Positions 35,975-44,605 of a stretch of DNA of 54,886 nucleotides are shown here, piece by piece; position 1 is the first letter of the stretch, and each line of letters begins with the position of its first letter. Location: assembly GCA_948852945.1 (NCBI GenBank), contig CAQPBJ010000012.1:1-54886 (forward strand), written 5' to 3'. The notes below the pieces were generated by a model. That model worked only from the letters and a program-made list of their open reading frames with translations, had not been told where the DNA came from and searched no databases. A program made the position numbers and the translations under genes. The stretch is from an uncultured Clostridia bacterium (GTDB taxonomy: Bacteria > Bacillota > Clostridia > TANB77 > CAG-508).

Positions 35975-36940
35975 ATGATGAATTTATTTGAAAGGATTAA
36001 GAGAATATTTTTTAAGTCAAGTGTTAAAGCTTTGCCAGAAGAAACAAGTGATATACAGAAAATTGTTTTACTTGCTACTCGTGAGCGTGATTCTAAAAAA
36101 GTTTTAGAAATTTTGACTAATCATGCAGAATTTATGAAATCTTCTGATATTGTTCAAATAATTTCACATTTACCAATGAAAGATAGAGTTGAAGCTATTA
36201 GAATATCAAATAAATATATAACACCATATGATTTAGCGGAGCTATCAGTAAAGAAATTGAACTACGAAGGAAAAATACAAGTTTTACATGAGTTCGAATA
36301 TAGATTAGATTTAGAAGATATATATCAATTATTTAATAGTATTACTCCTGACCAAAGATTAAATGCCTTAAAAAAATGCGTAGATAGATTTGATTCGTTT
36401 GGAATAGCTGAAATAATTGATAGATATATTCCATTATATGAAAGATTAGATGCTTTAAATTTATATCATTCTAAATTAGACGGTTTTGCTAAAGCTACGA
36501 TTATTCAGAATATAGATGATGATAGGAAAATTATTGCACTTAAAAAATATGCTAAAGAAATTAATAAAACAGATTTAGAAGATATAATTTGTAGTACTAG
36601 TTCAGAAAAAGTGCCGGACATTTTAAATGTAGTTTATAATTATTTATCAGGTCAGCAAATTGCTGATATAATAAGTTATAATGTTCCAGAAAACAGAAAA
36701 CTTGAGATGTTATATAAATGTTGTAATGAATTAGATTCTGCGATAATTTCTGATTTAATAAAATTTACTATACCAGAAGAAAGCAGAGAAGAAGCATTAG
36801 TTGCACTTCAAAATAGAATGGATAAAACTAATGTAGGTGAAGTTTTTCAATTTTGTACGAGAAGTTTAAGTGTTTTTAAAAAGATACAACATAATCTTGA
36901 TTCAGAAGATATAGAATATTTTAAAAATAATATAGAATAA
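35975..36940 (+). CDS. Helical-repeat (HEAT-like solenoid) protein
   Basis: 321 aa built of about eight or nine tandem units of some 28-32 residues, each a helix pair with a pattern like R-x-x-A-L/I ... L ... I/L-x-x-I/L. Examples are DRVEAIRISNKYITPYDLAE, DQRLNALKKCVDRFDSFGIA, YERLDALNLYHSKLDGFAKA and ESREEALVALQNRMDKTNVG. This is the layout of an alpha solenoid used for protein-protein contact. No catalytic motif, no TM helix. Family not recognised. Two adjacent ATGs (35975, 35978) are possible, after GAGGTAG. Confidence 0.75.
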   Translation: MMNLFERIKRIFFKSSVKALPEETSDIQKIVLLATRERDSKKVLEILTNHAEFMKSSDIVQIISHLPMKDRVEAIRISNKYITPYDLAELSVKKLNYEGKIQVLHEFEYRLDLEDIYQLFNSITPDQRLNALKKCVDRFDSFGIAEIIDRYIPLYERLDALNLYHSKLDGFAKATIIQNIDDDRKIIALKKYAKEINKTDLEDIICSTSSEKVPDILNVVYNYLSGQQIADIISYNVPENRKLEMLYKCCNELDSAIISDLIKFTIPEESREEALVALQNRMDKTNVGEVFQFCTRSLSVFKKIQHNLDSEDIEYFKNNIE

Positions 36941-36972
36941 AAAGCTACTTTGTTATAAAGTAGCTTTTTAAA
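36939..36972. terminator. Bidirectional intrinsic terminator
   Basis: AAAAGCTACTTT and AAAGTAGCTTTT form a stem flanked by A and T tracts. It serves the solenoid gene and the tiny minus-strand gene that converge on it. Confidence 0.88.
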
Positions 36973-36988
36973 ATAAATTCAATAATAA

Positions 36989-37063
36989 TTAGTCATTATT
37001 ATTGTTACTATTATTATTTGATGAATTCTTTTTAGATTGTTTATTCTTTTTTTCTTTACTCAT
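36989..37063 (-). CDS. 24-aa Lys/Asn-rich micro-ORF
   Basis: A very short frame with a strong GGAGGTGTTTT site before the ATG at 37063. The product starts MSKEKKNKQSKKNSS and ends in an Asn-rich tail, NNNSNNNND. The gene converges on a bidirectional terminator at 36939-36972. Basic, with no hydrophobic segment. The good ribosome site and terminator favour expression, but a peptide this short and low in complexity could be chance in AT-rich DNA. No function proposed. Confidence 0.5.
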   Translation of the reverse strand: MSKEKKNKQSKKNSSNNNSNNNND

Positions 37064-37204
37064 AAAACACCTCCAGAGTTTTTAAAGCTAATTGCTTTGT
37101 ATAAATATATTTTTTCAATTTTATATAAAATTATTCATCTTTGTAAAAAAATGTAGTATAATACATCTTGTGTTTTGGAATATGAACTTATAAACGGAGG
37201 AAAT

Positions 37205-37888
37205 ATGAAAAAAAATATGGTTATAGGAATAGAAGGATTAGTTGGAACAGGCAAAACATCAATTTGCAAAGAACTTTTAAAATATATTCCAAATTCAATT
37301 GTTTTACATGCTGGAAATGTTTATAGAGCAATCACATATCAAGTAATAAAGGAAAAAATTCCTTTTGAAGATATGAAATCAATAGATTTAAAGAATTTAT
37401 TAGAAAAATTTGAAATTTCAATTAAAATAGAAAATGGAGAAAGTGTTGTTTATGCACATGGAAAAAAGATAGAAGAAAAAGAATTACAGTCTTTAGAAAA
37501 TTCAATGGCAGTTTCAAAAATTTCTAATATTGCTAGTAATGGTAATGCTTACAAAGTAGTAAGAAGTTATATAGAATATTATAAAAAAGATTATAATGTG
37601 ATTTTTTCTGGAAGAGATACTATTAAAATTTATCCGGAAATTGATTATCATTTTTTTATTAAAGCAGATATTGATAAAAGAGTTCAATGGAAAACTAAAC
37701 AATATGAAGACAATGTTGATGAAAATATGATAAAAGAAAATATCTTAAAAAGAGATGAATTACAAGAAAAAAGTGGTTACTATAAAATATATGATAATAC
37801 TATAATTATAGATGTGTCTAATTCAAAGAGTGTAGAAGAGTCAACAAAAATGGTATTAAAGAATATAATAGTTAGTGGAAAGGAATAA
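37205..37888 (+). CDS. Cytidylate kinase-like P-loop nucleotide kinase
   Basis: A 227-aa NMP-kinase-fold protein. The P-loop is GIEGLVGTGKTSICKEL, and VYRAITYQV and FSGRDTIKIYPE match positions of the CMP-kinase substrate and GRD(I) motifs. It is more divergent than a typical Cmk, so CMP/dCMP specificity is inferred. ATG 37205 is chosen because CGGAGG at 37195-37200 precedes it. Five bases separate its stop from the murD ATG. The gap before it carries only the micro-ORF and AT-rich DNA. Confidence 0.75.
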   Translation: MKKNMVIGIEGLVGTGKTSICKELLKYIPNSIVLHAGNVYRAITYQVIKEKIPFEDMKSIDLKNLLEKFEISIKIENGESVVYAHGKKIEEKELQSLENSMAVSKISNIASNGNAYKVVRSYIEYYKKDYNVIFSGRDTIKIYPEIDYHFFIKADIDKRVQWKTKQYEDNVDENMIKENILKRDELQEKSGYYKIYDNTIIIDVSNSKSVEESTKMVLKNIIVSGKE

Positions 37889-37892
37889 TAGC

Positions 37893-39302
37893 ATGGGATT
37901 TGTAAATGAAAAATTAAATGAATTTAATCAATATTTAAATGGTAAAAAAGTTGCTATTATTGGGCTTGGAACTAGTAATGTACCTTTAATTGAATATATG
38001 AGAAAATACAAGGCAAATGTTACAGTATTTGATAATAGAAATATTGACGATATAGATAAAACTACAATGGATAAAGTAGTGGAACATGGAATGGCTTTTT
38101 CAATAGGTCATGATTATTTATCAAAATTAAAAGGTTTTGATTTAATTTTCCGTTCACCTAGTTGCTTGCCAAATAGAAAAGAATTAGTTGAAGAAGCAAA
38201 AAGAGGAGCAATTGTTACAACTGAAATAGAGATGCTTTTAGAACTTGCTCCGTGTAAAGTTATTGGTATTACAGGAAGTGATGGAAAAACTACAACTACA
38301 ACACTTACATATGAAATATTAAAAGCGAAAGGTTACAATGTTTGGTTAGGTGGAAATATAGGAACACCTTTATTTACAAAAGTTTCTGAAATGTTACCAG
38401 AAGATATAGTTGTTTTAGAAATGAGTAGTTTTCAATTAATGAATATGAAAATAAGTCCTTCAATATCAGTAGTAACAAATGTTACACCAAATCATCTAGA
38501 TTATCATACTGATTTAGAGGAGTATACTGAAGCTAAAAAGGAAATCTTTAAACATCAAGATGAAAAAGGTATTTTGGTTTTAAATTATGATAATCCAGTT
38601 ACTAGACAATTTGCTAAAGAAGCAAAAGGAGAAGTTATTTTCTTTAGTGATCAAGAAAGATTAGATAATGGATATATAGTTGATGAAGGAACAATTAAAT
38701 TTTGTGAAAATAATTTAAGAAAACATATATTAAATGTAAAAGATATAGCGTTAATTGGAAAACACAATTACCAAAATATTTGTGCGGCTTTAGCTGCTAC
38801 AAGAACTTTGGTTGATGAAATGACAGCTAAAAAAGTAGTATCAGAATTTGTAGGTGTTCATCATAGATTAGAGTTGGTTAAAGATAGTAGTAAAAATGTA
38901 AAATGGTATAATGATTCAGCAAGCTCTAGTCCTACTAGAACAATATCTGGAATTAGAGCATTTGATAAAAAAGTAGTTTTAATTGCTGGTGGATATGATA
39001 AGAATTTAGATTATACTCCTATAGGAAAACCAATTGTAGATGGGGTTAAGACATTGATATTAATGGGAGCTACTAAATTAAAGATATATAAGGCTGTTAT
39101 AGATGAACTCGAGAAACAGAATAAAAAAATGGATATATATGAAGCTTTTTCTTTAGAGGAAGCTATTGAGATAGCTGATGATGTTACTAAACCTGGTGAT
39201 ATTGTTTTGTTTTCACCAGCAAGTGCAAGCTTTGATATGTTTAAAAATGCTTATGATAGAGGAGATAAGTTTAGGGCAGCTGTACAAAGAAAAATTGATT
39301 AA
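37893..39302 (+). CDS. murD: UDP-N-acetylmuramoylalanine-D-glutamate ligase MurD
   Basis: It adds D-Glu to UDP-MurNAc-L-Ala in cytosolic peptidoglycan synthesis. Seen: N-terminal Rossmann-like KVAIIGLGTSN, the ATP loop GITGSDGKTTTT, EMSSFQLM, NVTPNHLDYH, GKHNYQN, and YNDSASSSPTRT, the clostridial version of the DSKATNP block. About 469 aa. ATG 37893 is chosen for GAAAGGA 9 bases upstream; an in-frame GTG at 37875 overlaps the previous gene. Ends in a terminator at 39309. Confidence 0.95.
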   Translation: MGFVNEKLNEFNQYLNGKKVAIIGLGTSNVPLIEYMRKYKANVTVFDNRNIDDIDKTTMDKVVEHGMAFSIGHDYLSKLKGFDLIFRSPSCLPNRKELVEEAKRGAIVTTEIEMLLELAPCKVIGITGSDGKTTTTTLTYEILKAKGYNVWLGGNIGTPLFTKVSEMLPEDIVVLEMSSFQLMNMKISPSISVVTNVTPNHLDYHTDLEEYTEAKKEIFKHQDEKGILVLNYDNPVTRQFAKEAKGEVIFFSDQERLDNGYIVDEGTIKFCENNLRKHILNVKDIALIGKHNYQNICAALAATRTLVDEMTAKKVVSEFVGVHHRLELVKDSSKNVKWYNDSASSSPTRTISGIRAFDKKVVLIAGGYDKNLDYTPIGKPIVDGVKTLILMGATKLKIYKAVIDELEKQNKKMDIYEAFSLEEAIEIADDVTKPGDIVLFSPASASFDMFKNAYDRGDKFRAAVQRKID

Positions 39303-39308
39303 TATAAT

Positions 39309-39347
39309 AAAAACATCTGATAGAGTAGTTTATTAGATGTTTTTTTC
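39309..39347 (+). terminator. Intrinsic terminator
   Basis: AAAACATCTGATA and TATTAGATGTTTT form the stem, then a T run. The promoter TTTACT-17-TATAAT (39348-39376) follows directly. Confidence 0.88.
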
Positions 39348-39376
39348 TTTACTAAAAGACAATTGTATGATATAAT
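39348..39376 (+). promoter_or_regulatory. Promoter of the 136-aa membrane protein gene
   Basis: TTTACT (39348-39353) and TATAAT (39371-39376) with 17-base spacing, then an 80-base leader with a small GGGTC/GACCT hairpin. Confidence 0.7.
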
Positions 39377-39458
39377 ATGAAAACTTTCATTTAATGAAAC
39401 ACAATCGGGTCTAATGACCTGTTCATCATAGATATTATACATCAAGGAGGTGTTCCAA

Positions 39459-39869
39459 ATGGAGGAACGGGAAGAAGTATTTGAAGTTAGTGCAAGTAAG
39501 GTTATTCCGAAGTTAATTGGTATCTTTGTGTTTTTTGCAGGTGCAATTGCTTTTGGAGTAAGGATTGGGAAAATGGAATTTGCCCAAGACTGGAAAAAGT
39601 GGACAGCTTTAATACTAGGAGAATTTGCTTACCTATACTCATTTGTTTTCGTAGTCGTAGCTATAGTCATGACGATTGTAGGCCGTAAAGAGACAGAAGA
39701 GTATGGGATTGGAGCAAGAGGCGTTGTAATGATTCTATGTTTAGCAGCTATGATTCAACTTGTTTTTTGGGGAATCGTGTGTGCAAATTATGAATTATTA
39801 AAAATAGCGGGAGGTCTTCTAGTTATTATTATTGCTATTGCTGTCTGGTTTAAGCTGACATCGAAGTGA
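39459..39869 (+). CDS. Four-TM membrane protein, foreign-looking composition
   Basis: 136 aa with four predicted TM helices: VIPKLIGIFVFFAGAIAF, TALILGEFAYLYSFVFVVVA, GVVMILCLAAMIQLVFW and LLVIIIAIAVWF. The N-terminus is acidic (MEEREEVFEVSA). Family not recognised. ATG 39459 follows AAGGAGGTG with ideal spacing; an in-frame GTG at 39450 lies inside that site. Composition is higher in G+C than the flanks (22 of 60 bases in 39601-39660). It has its own promoter and terminator, like the other compositionally odd single genes in this window. Confidence 0.75.
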   Translation: MEEREEVFEVSASKVIPKLIGIFVFFAGAIAFGVRIGKMEFAQDWKKWTALILGEFAYLYSFVFVVVAIVMTIVGRKETEEYGIGARGVVMILCLAAMIQLVFWGIVCANYELLKIAGGLLVIIIAIAVWFKLTSK

Positions 39870-39889
39870 GAAATTTTCCTGTGGGGCGA

Positions 39890-39921
39890 GGCTGATTGTC
39901 AACTGTGACAATTGGCCTTTT
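39890..39921 (+). terminator. Intrinsic terminator within an inverted repeat
   Basis: GGCTGATTGTCA and TGACAATTGGCC form the stem, followed by TTTTG. An outer inverted pair, GAAATTTTCCT (39870-39880) and AGGAAAATTTTC (39932-39943), brackets it. Confidence 0.8.
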
Positions 39922-40006
39922 GTCGTATTATAGGAAAATTTTCCAAACTTCCTATAATATGAATATTTTAGAAAAAAACACTAATACTATTTTTAGAGGT
40001 AGTTTA

Positions 40007-41086
40007 ATGTTTGAAATTATTAAGTATTTATTAAAATATAAAAAATCTTTGTATGCAATAATTTTAGTTGCTGCTGTTTTTTTAGTTTTAAAAATGGCTT
40101 ATTTTTTTATGCCTTTTTTTATAGCATTAGTTATTGCAAGTATCATAGAGCCTTTTGTAAAATTTATTTGCAAAAAAACAACTTTGGTTAGAAAATATTC
40201 AGCGATAATAGCATTAGTTATAGTTTTTTCAATTTTGATTGGAATAATTACAGTATCAGCAATATTAATAACGTCAGAAATCACTAATCTTCTATCAGAC
40301 TTTCCTAAGTTTGGAAACGATATTTTCAAATCTGTAGAAAATGTAAGTAGATTTTTGAAACTAGAAGATGTTAATGTATCTGATGATGTAAAGCAATTTG
40401 TTATAAATACAACAAATGAAGTTTTAGGAAAAGGATTAGGATACTTAAAAGATTTCTTAATTAATTTTTTAAATCTAATAACTAGAATTCCATCTTTTAT
40501 TGTGTATCTTATTATAACAATTTTAGCAACATATTTTATTACAACTGATAGAATTTTGCTTTTAGATGATATAGAGCAAAGAATCCCTAAAAAATGGATA
40601 CGAAATGCTAATAATAACTTTCAATCAGTAATTAGTGTATTAGGAAAATTTTTGAAAGCTGAATTAACATTAGTTTGTATTTCATTTGTTATAGTACTTA
40701 TAGGATTGTATGTTTTTGAGTTTTTAGGAATGAATGTTAAGTCTCCATTTTTAATTGCTTTAGGAATTGGTTTTGTAGATTTGTTACCAATTTTAGGTTC
40801 TGGAACGGTTATGCTTCCATGGGGAATTGCTTTAATTATATTAGGTGATGTAACTTTAGGTGTAAGTGTTTTGGGATTATTGGTTTTAATCACGGTAGTA
40901 AGACAAGTTCTAGAACCTAAAATAGTTTCAAATAATTTAGGAATACATCCGTTATATACATTAATTGCTATGTATATAGGTTTTAAAATTAGTGGAGTAC
41001 TAGGATTATTGTTTGGCCCTATTATTTTAATAATTATAATTAATTGTTTGACAATGTATATGAAGTATTTTGTTAATGATGATTAA
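40007..41086 (+). CDS. AI-2E/YtvI-family membrane permease
   Basis: 359 aa with about eight TM helices in the AI-2E transporter (PF01594) pattern: FFMPFFIALVIASIIEPFV near the start, a central amphipathic segment (LTRIPSFIVYLIITILATYF), GIGFVDLLPILGSGTVMLPWG and RQVLEPKIVSNNLGIHPLYT. The length and layout fit YtvI, a sporulation-associated member. ATG 40007 is chosen for AGAGGT six bases upstream; the frame extends further up through the terminator of the previous gene and is ignored there. TATAAT at 39954-39959 is a plausible -10. Its stop overlaps that of the convergent gene. Confidence 0.86.
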   Translation: MFEIIKYLLKYKKSLYAIILVAAVFLVLKMAYFFMPFFIALVIASIIEPFVKFICKKTTLVRKYSAIIALVIVFSILIGIITVSAILITSEITNLLSDFPKFGNDIFKSVENVSRFLKLEDVNVSDDVKQFVINTTNEVLGKGLGYLKDFLINFLNLITRIPSFIVYLIITILATYFITTDRILLLDDIEQRIPKKWIRNANNNFQSVISVLGKFLKAELTLVCISFVIVLIGLYVFEFLGMNVKSPFLIALGIGFVDLLPILGSGTVMLPWGIALIILGDVTLGVSVLGLLVLITVVRQVLEPKIVSNNLGIHPLYTLIAMYIGFKISGVLGLLFGPIILIIIINCLTMYMKYFVNDD

Positions 41087-41643
41087 TATATATTGCTCGT
41101 TGGAATATAGGTATCTTCAGGAGGATATACAAATTCATCGTCTGGTTTAGATGTTTTTTCAATATGAGTAATATTTAATATAGGAATTTCACCATTTAAA
41201 TCACCTTTTTGTATAGTTCCAGTAAGTTTTACCCAAGATAAATTTTCGAAATTTGAAATTTCATTATATTCACAAAGAAATCCAACAACTACAGTTTGTG
41301 AGGCTTCATTAATAATCATATTTCTAGCAATGACAAATTGATTTTTTTGTAAGTAGTCTATTTTATAAACATATCCTGTAAAAGTAATTTCTTTTCCAAT
41401 GTAGTCGTTTAAATTTTCATGAACTGCTTTAAGAACATTAGTGTACTGATTTGAAGGTATTTCATTATCAGTAGAGGAAAAACTAGTGTCATTAATAGTA
41501 AATTCTTCATTTTTATAATTTTTAACTTTAGTAAATAAATCAGAAAAAGAAATAAGTAGTATGCATAAGCAAATTAAAATAAAAATAAGTAATAATATTT
41601 TTGTTAATTTTGTCTTGTTAACTTTAAAATTATATATACGCAT
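41083..41643 (-). CDS. YcgQ/DUF1980-like C-terminal domain protein
   Basis: About 186 aa. One N-terminal TM helix (ILLLIFILICLCILLISF) anchors an extracytoplasmic domain whose second half resembles the C-terminal OB-like domain of YcgQ (TIGR03943/DUF1980): YIGKEITFTGYVYKI, NQFVIARNMII, VGFLCEYNEI, WVKLTGTI. The usual multi-TM N-terminal half and YcgR permease partner are missing. ATG 41643 follows AAGGCGG. The gene converges on, and overlaps by four bases, the YtvI-like gene, with no terminator in between. Confidence 0.72.
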   Translation of the reverse strand: MRIYNFKVNKTKLTKILLLIFILICLCILLISFSDLFTKVKNYKNEEFTINDTSFSSTDNEIPSNQYTNVLKAVHENLNDYIGKEITFTGYVYKIDYLQKNQFVIARNMIINEASQTVVVGFLCEYNEISNFENLSWVKLTGTIQKGDLNGEIPILNITHIEKTSKPDDEFVYPPEDTYIPTSNIY

Positions 41644-41764
41644 AATCAAATACCGCCTTTTTATAAGTATATTTAATAGTATGAAAGATTTTCGTTATTA
41701 TTCTTGCAATATAAGTAAAATAATGATATATTAATCGATAGTTAATAATTAGGAGGCAAAATAG

Positions 41765-44521
41765 ATGGGATTATTTAAGTCTTATAGTGAAAAAGAAGTA
41801 AAAAGAGTTCAACCTATCGTAAATAAAATCAATAGTTTAGAACCAGTAATGGAAAAATTGACAGATGCAGAATTAAGAGCTAAAACTGATTATTTTAAAG
41901 ATCAATTAGCTAATGGAAAAACATTAGATGATATTTTACCAGAAGCTTTTGCAGTAGTAAGAGAGGCATCAAAAAGAGTTCTAGAAATGAGACACTTTGA
42001 TGTGCAATTAATTGGTGGTATTATACTTCATCAAGGTAGAATTGCAGAAATGAAAACTGGTGAAGGTAAAACTTTAGTTGCTACATTACCAGTATACTTA
42101 AATGCTCTTACAGGTAAAGGTGTTCATGTTATTACAGTTAATGATTACCTAGCAAAAAGAGATAGTGAATGGATGGGAAAATTATATAAATTCTTAGGTT
42201 TATCTGTTGGATTAAATATTTCAAGAATGAATCAACAAGATAAACAAAGAGCATATGCTTGTGATATTACTTATGGAACTAATAATGAATATGGATTTGA
42301 CTATTTAAGAGATAATATGGTTATTCATAAAGAAGATATGGTTCAAAGAGGTTTATCATATGCGATTGTTGATGAAATTGATAGTATTTTAGTTGATGAA
42401 GCTAGAACACCACTTATTATTTCAGGTAGAGGTAATAAATCATCTGATTTATATAAAAGAGCTAATGATTTTGTTAAAAGATTACAAGCTAAAGTTATTG
42501 TTGAAGAAGATGTTAAAGACGAAGCTCAACAAGAAGATAATGAAAAATATGATTATATAGTTGATTTAAAAGCTAAAACAGCTACATTAACACAAAAAGG
42601 TATTAAGAAAGCTGAAGATTACTTTGCTGTTGAAAACTTTAATGACTTAGATAACACAGATATAGTTCATAATGTAAATCAAGCTTTAAAAGCTCATGGT
42701 GTTATGAAGAAAGATACTGATTACATTGTTAAAGATGGAGAAGTATTAATAGTTGATGAATTTACAGGAAGAATTATGTATGGAAGAAGATATAATGCTG
42801 GTTTACATCAAGCAATTGAAGCTAAAGAAGGTGTTAAAATTGCTGATGAACAAAAAACTTTAGCAAATATTACATTCCAAAACTATTTCAGAATGTATGC
42901 TAAATTAGCAGGTATGACTGGTACAGCTAAAACAGAAGAAGAGGAATTCAGAGAGATTTATAACTTAGATGTTGTTTGTATTCCTACAAATTTACCAGTT
43001 GCTAGAAAAGACGATAATGATATTATATATAAAAATGAAAAAGTTAAATTTGAAGCTGTTGCTGAAGAAATAAGAAAATCACATGAAAAAGGTCAACCGG
43101 TTCTAGTTGGTACAGTTTCAATTGAAAAATCTGAGAAATTAAGTAAATTACTTAAAAAGGTTGGTATACCTCATGAAGTATTAAATGCTAAATTCCATGA
43201 AAAAGAAGCTGAAATTATTGCTCAAGCTGGTAAATATGGTGCTGTAACTATTGCTACTAACATGGCTGGTCGTGGTACTGATATTATGCTTGGTGGTAAC
43301 ACAGAATATATGGCTAAACAAGAAATGAAAAGACAAGGCTATACTGATGAACTTATTAATCAAGCTTCTGCTCATAACGAAACTAAAGATGAAAAAGTTA
43401 TTGAAGCTAGAAAAACATTTAATGATTTAGAAAGCAAATATAAGAAAGAAATAAAAGAAGAAAAAGAAAAAGTTATTGAAGCAGGCGGATTAAAAATAAT
43501 TGGTACTGAAAGACATGAATCAAGAAGAATTGATAACCAGCTTCGTGGACGTAGTGGACGTCAAGGAGATCCAGGAGAATCAATATTCTATATTGGTTTA
43601 GATGATGACTTAATGAAAATATTTGGTGGTGACAGAGTTACTGCTGTATATAATGCGTTAGGTGCAGATGAGAGCATGCCAATTCAATTTAAACCAATTT
43701 CTAAAGCAGTTGAATCAGCTCAAAAGAAAGTTGAAAGTAGAAACTTCTCAATCAGAAAACATGTATTAAGCTATGATGATGTTATGAACACACAAAGAGA
43801 AATTATATATGGACAAAGAAGAGAAGTATTAAATGGAGAAGATGTTACTGAATCGATTAAACACATGATAACAGAAGCTTGTGAGTTAATTGTTGATACT
43901 TATAGAAATGAATTAGAAGAAAGAAAGCCAGATACAAGTGCATTATTGCTTGAAATTCAAAATGGATTAAACATTAAAGAAGTTGAAGCTTTAAAGAAAG
44001 AAAATCCAGATGCTGATGAAATATTAGCTGAAATAACAGAAAAAGCATTAGCAACATATGAAGCAAAACGTGAAGAAATTGGTGAAGAACCATTTAAAGA
44101 ACTTCAAAGAATTGTTTTATTAAAAGTTGTTGATGAAAAATGGATGGATCATATTGATGAAATGGATGAACTAAAAAATGGTATTGGTCTTCGTGCGTAT
44201 GGACAAAAAGATCCAGTTATCCAATATCAAATTGATGGTTCAGATATGTTCGATGAGATGATTGGAAATATTAAATTAGAAGTTACTAAAATCTTAATGT
44301 GTATTAAGAAAAGAGAAGGATATGAAAGAAAGAGCACAGTTAAAGTAACTGGAGAAGGTAGAGAAGATATTGATTCTATGATTAATCCAGAACTTGCTGG
44401 AGAAGAAAAGAAACAAGTTAAAGCACCAATAGTAAATGATGCACCAAAAGTTGGAAGAAATGATTTATGTCCTTGTGGAAGTGGTAAGAAATACAAAAAT
44501 TGTTGTGGAAAGAATAACTAA
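41765..44521 (+). CDS. secA: Protein translocase ATPase SecA
   Basis: The motor of the Sec export pathway, peripheral at the membrane. 918 aa, full length. Seen: Walker A MKTGEGKTLVATLP, TYGTNNEYGFDYLRDNM, the DEIDSILVDEARTPLIISG box, ATNMAGRGTDIMLGG, RRIDNQLRGRSGRQGDPG, the helical scaffold WMDHIDEMDELKNGIGLR, and a C-terminal zinc-binding tail CPCGSGKKYKNCCGK that contacts SecB or lipids. AGGAGG lies before ATG 41765. Ends in a terminator. Confidence 0.98.
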   Translation: MGLFKSYSEKEVKRVQPIVNKINSLEPVMEKLTDAELRAKTDYFKDQLANGKTLDDILPEAFAVVREASKRVLEMRHFDVQLIGGIILHQGRIAEMKTGEGKTLVATLPVYLNALTGKGVHVITVNDYLAKRDSEWMGKLYKFLGLSVGLNISRMNQQDKQRAYACDITYGTNNEYGFDYLRDNMVIHKEDMVQRGLSYAIVDEIDSILVDEARTPLIISGRGNKSSDLYKRANDFVKRLQAKVIVEEDVKDEAQQEDNEKYDYIVDLKAKTATLTQKGIKKAEDYFAVENFNDLDNTDIVHNVNQALKAHGVMKKDTDYIVKDGEVLIVDEFTGRIMYGRRYNAGLHQAIEAKEGVKIADEQKTLANITFQNYFRMYAKLAGMTGTAKTEEEEFREIYNLDVVCIPTNLPVARKDDNDIIYKNEKVKFEAVAEEIRKSHEKGQPVLVGTVSIEKSEKLSKLLKKVGIPHEVLNAKFHEKEAEIIAQAGKYGAVTIATNMAGRGTDIMLGGNTEYMAKQEMKRQGYTDELINQASAHNETKDEKVIEARKTFNDLESKYKKEIKEEKEKVIEAGGLKIIGTERHESRRIDNQLRGRSGRQGDPGESIFYIGLDDDLMKIFGGDRVTAVYNALGADESMPIQFKPISKAVESAQKKVESRNFSIRKHVLSYDDVMNTQREIIYGQRREVLNGEDVTESIKHMITEACELIVDTYRNELEERKPDTSALLLEIQNGLNIKEVEALKKENPDADEILAEITEKALATYEAKREEIGEEPFKELQRIVLLKVVDEKWMDHIDEMDELKNGIGLRAYGQKDPVIQYQIDGSDMFDEMIGNIKLEVTKILMCIKKREGYERKSTVKVTGEGREDIDSMINPELAGEEKKQVKAPIVNDAPKVGRNDLCPCGSGKKYKNCCGKNN

Positions 44522-44530
44522 ATAAAAAAT

Positions 44531-44563
44531 GTAGGGCTACTAAAATAGTAGCTCTATTTTTTT
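44531..44563 (+). terminator. Intrinsic terminator (first of a near-identical pair)
   Basis: AGGGCTACTA and TAGTAGCTCT form the stem, followed by ATTTTTTT. Nearly the same sequence recurs at 45179-45210. Confidence 0.88.
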
Positions 44564-44605
44564 AACTAAATATTTATTAAAGATACTTAGATAAAAAGCA
44601 AAAAA

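Noticed and set aside
38916..38945. MurD with a lost DSKATN motif
   Set aside because: YNDSASSSPTRT is the usual clostridial variant of this block, so it is not evidence of an inactive enzyme.
39896..40006. Upstream start of the YtvI-like gene
   Set aside because: That extension translates the terminator hairpin and the likely promoter TATAAT at 39954; ATG 40007 has AGAGGT before it and begins the conserved domain.
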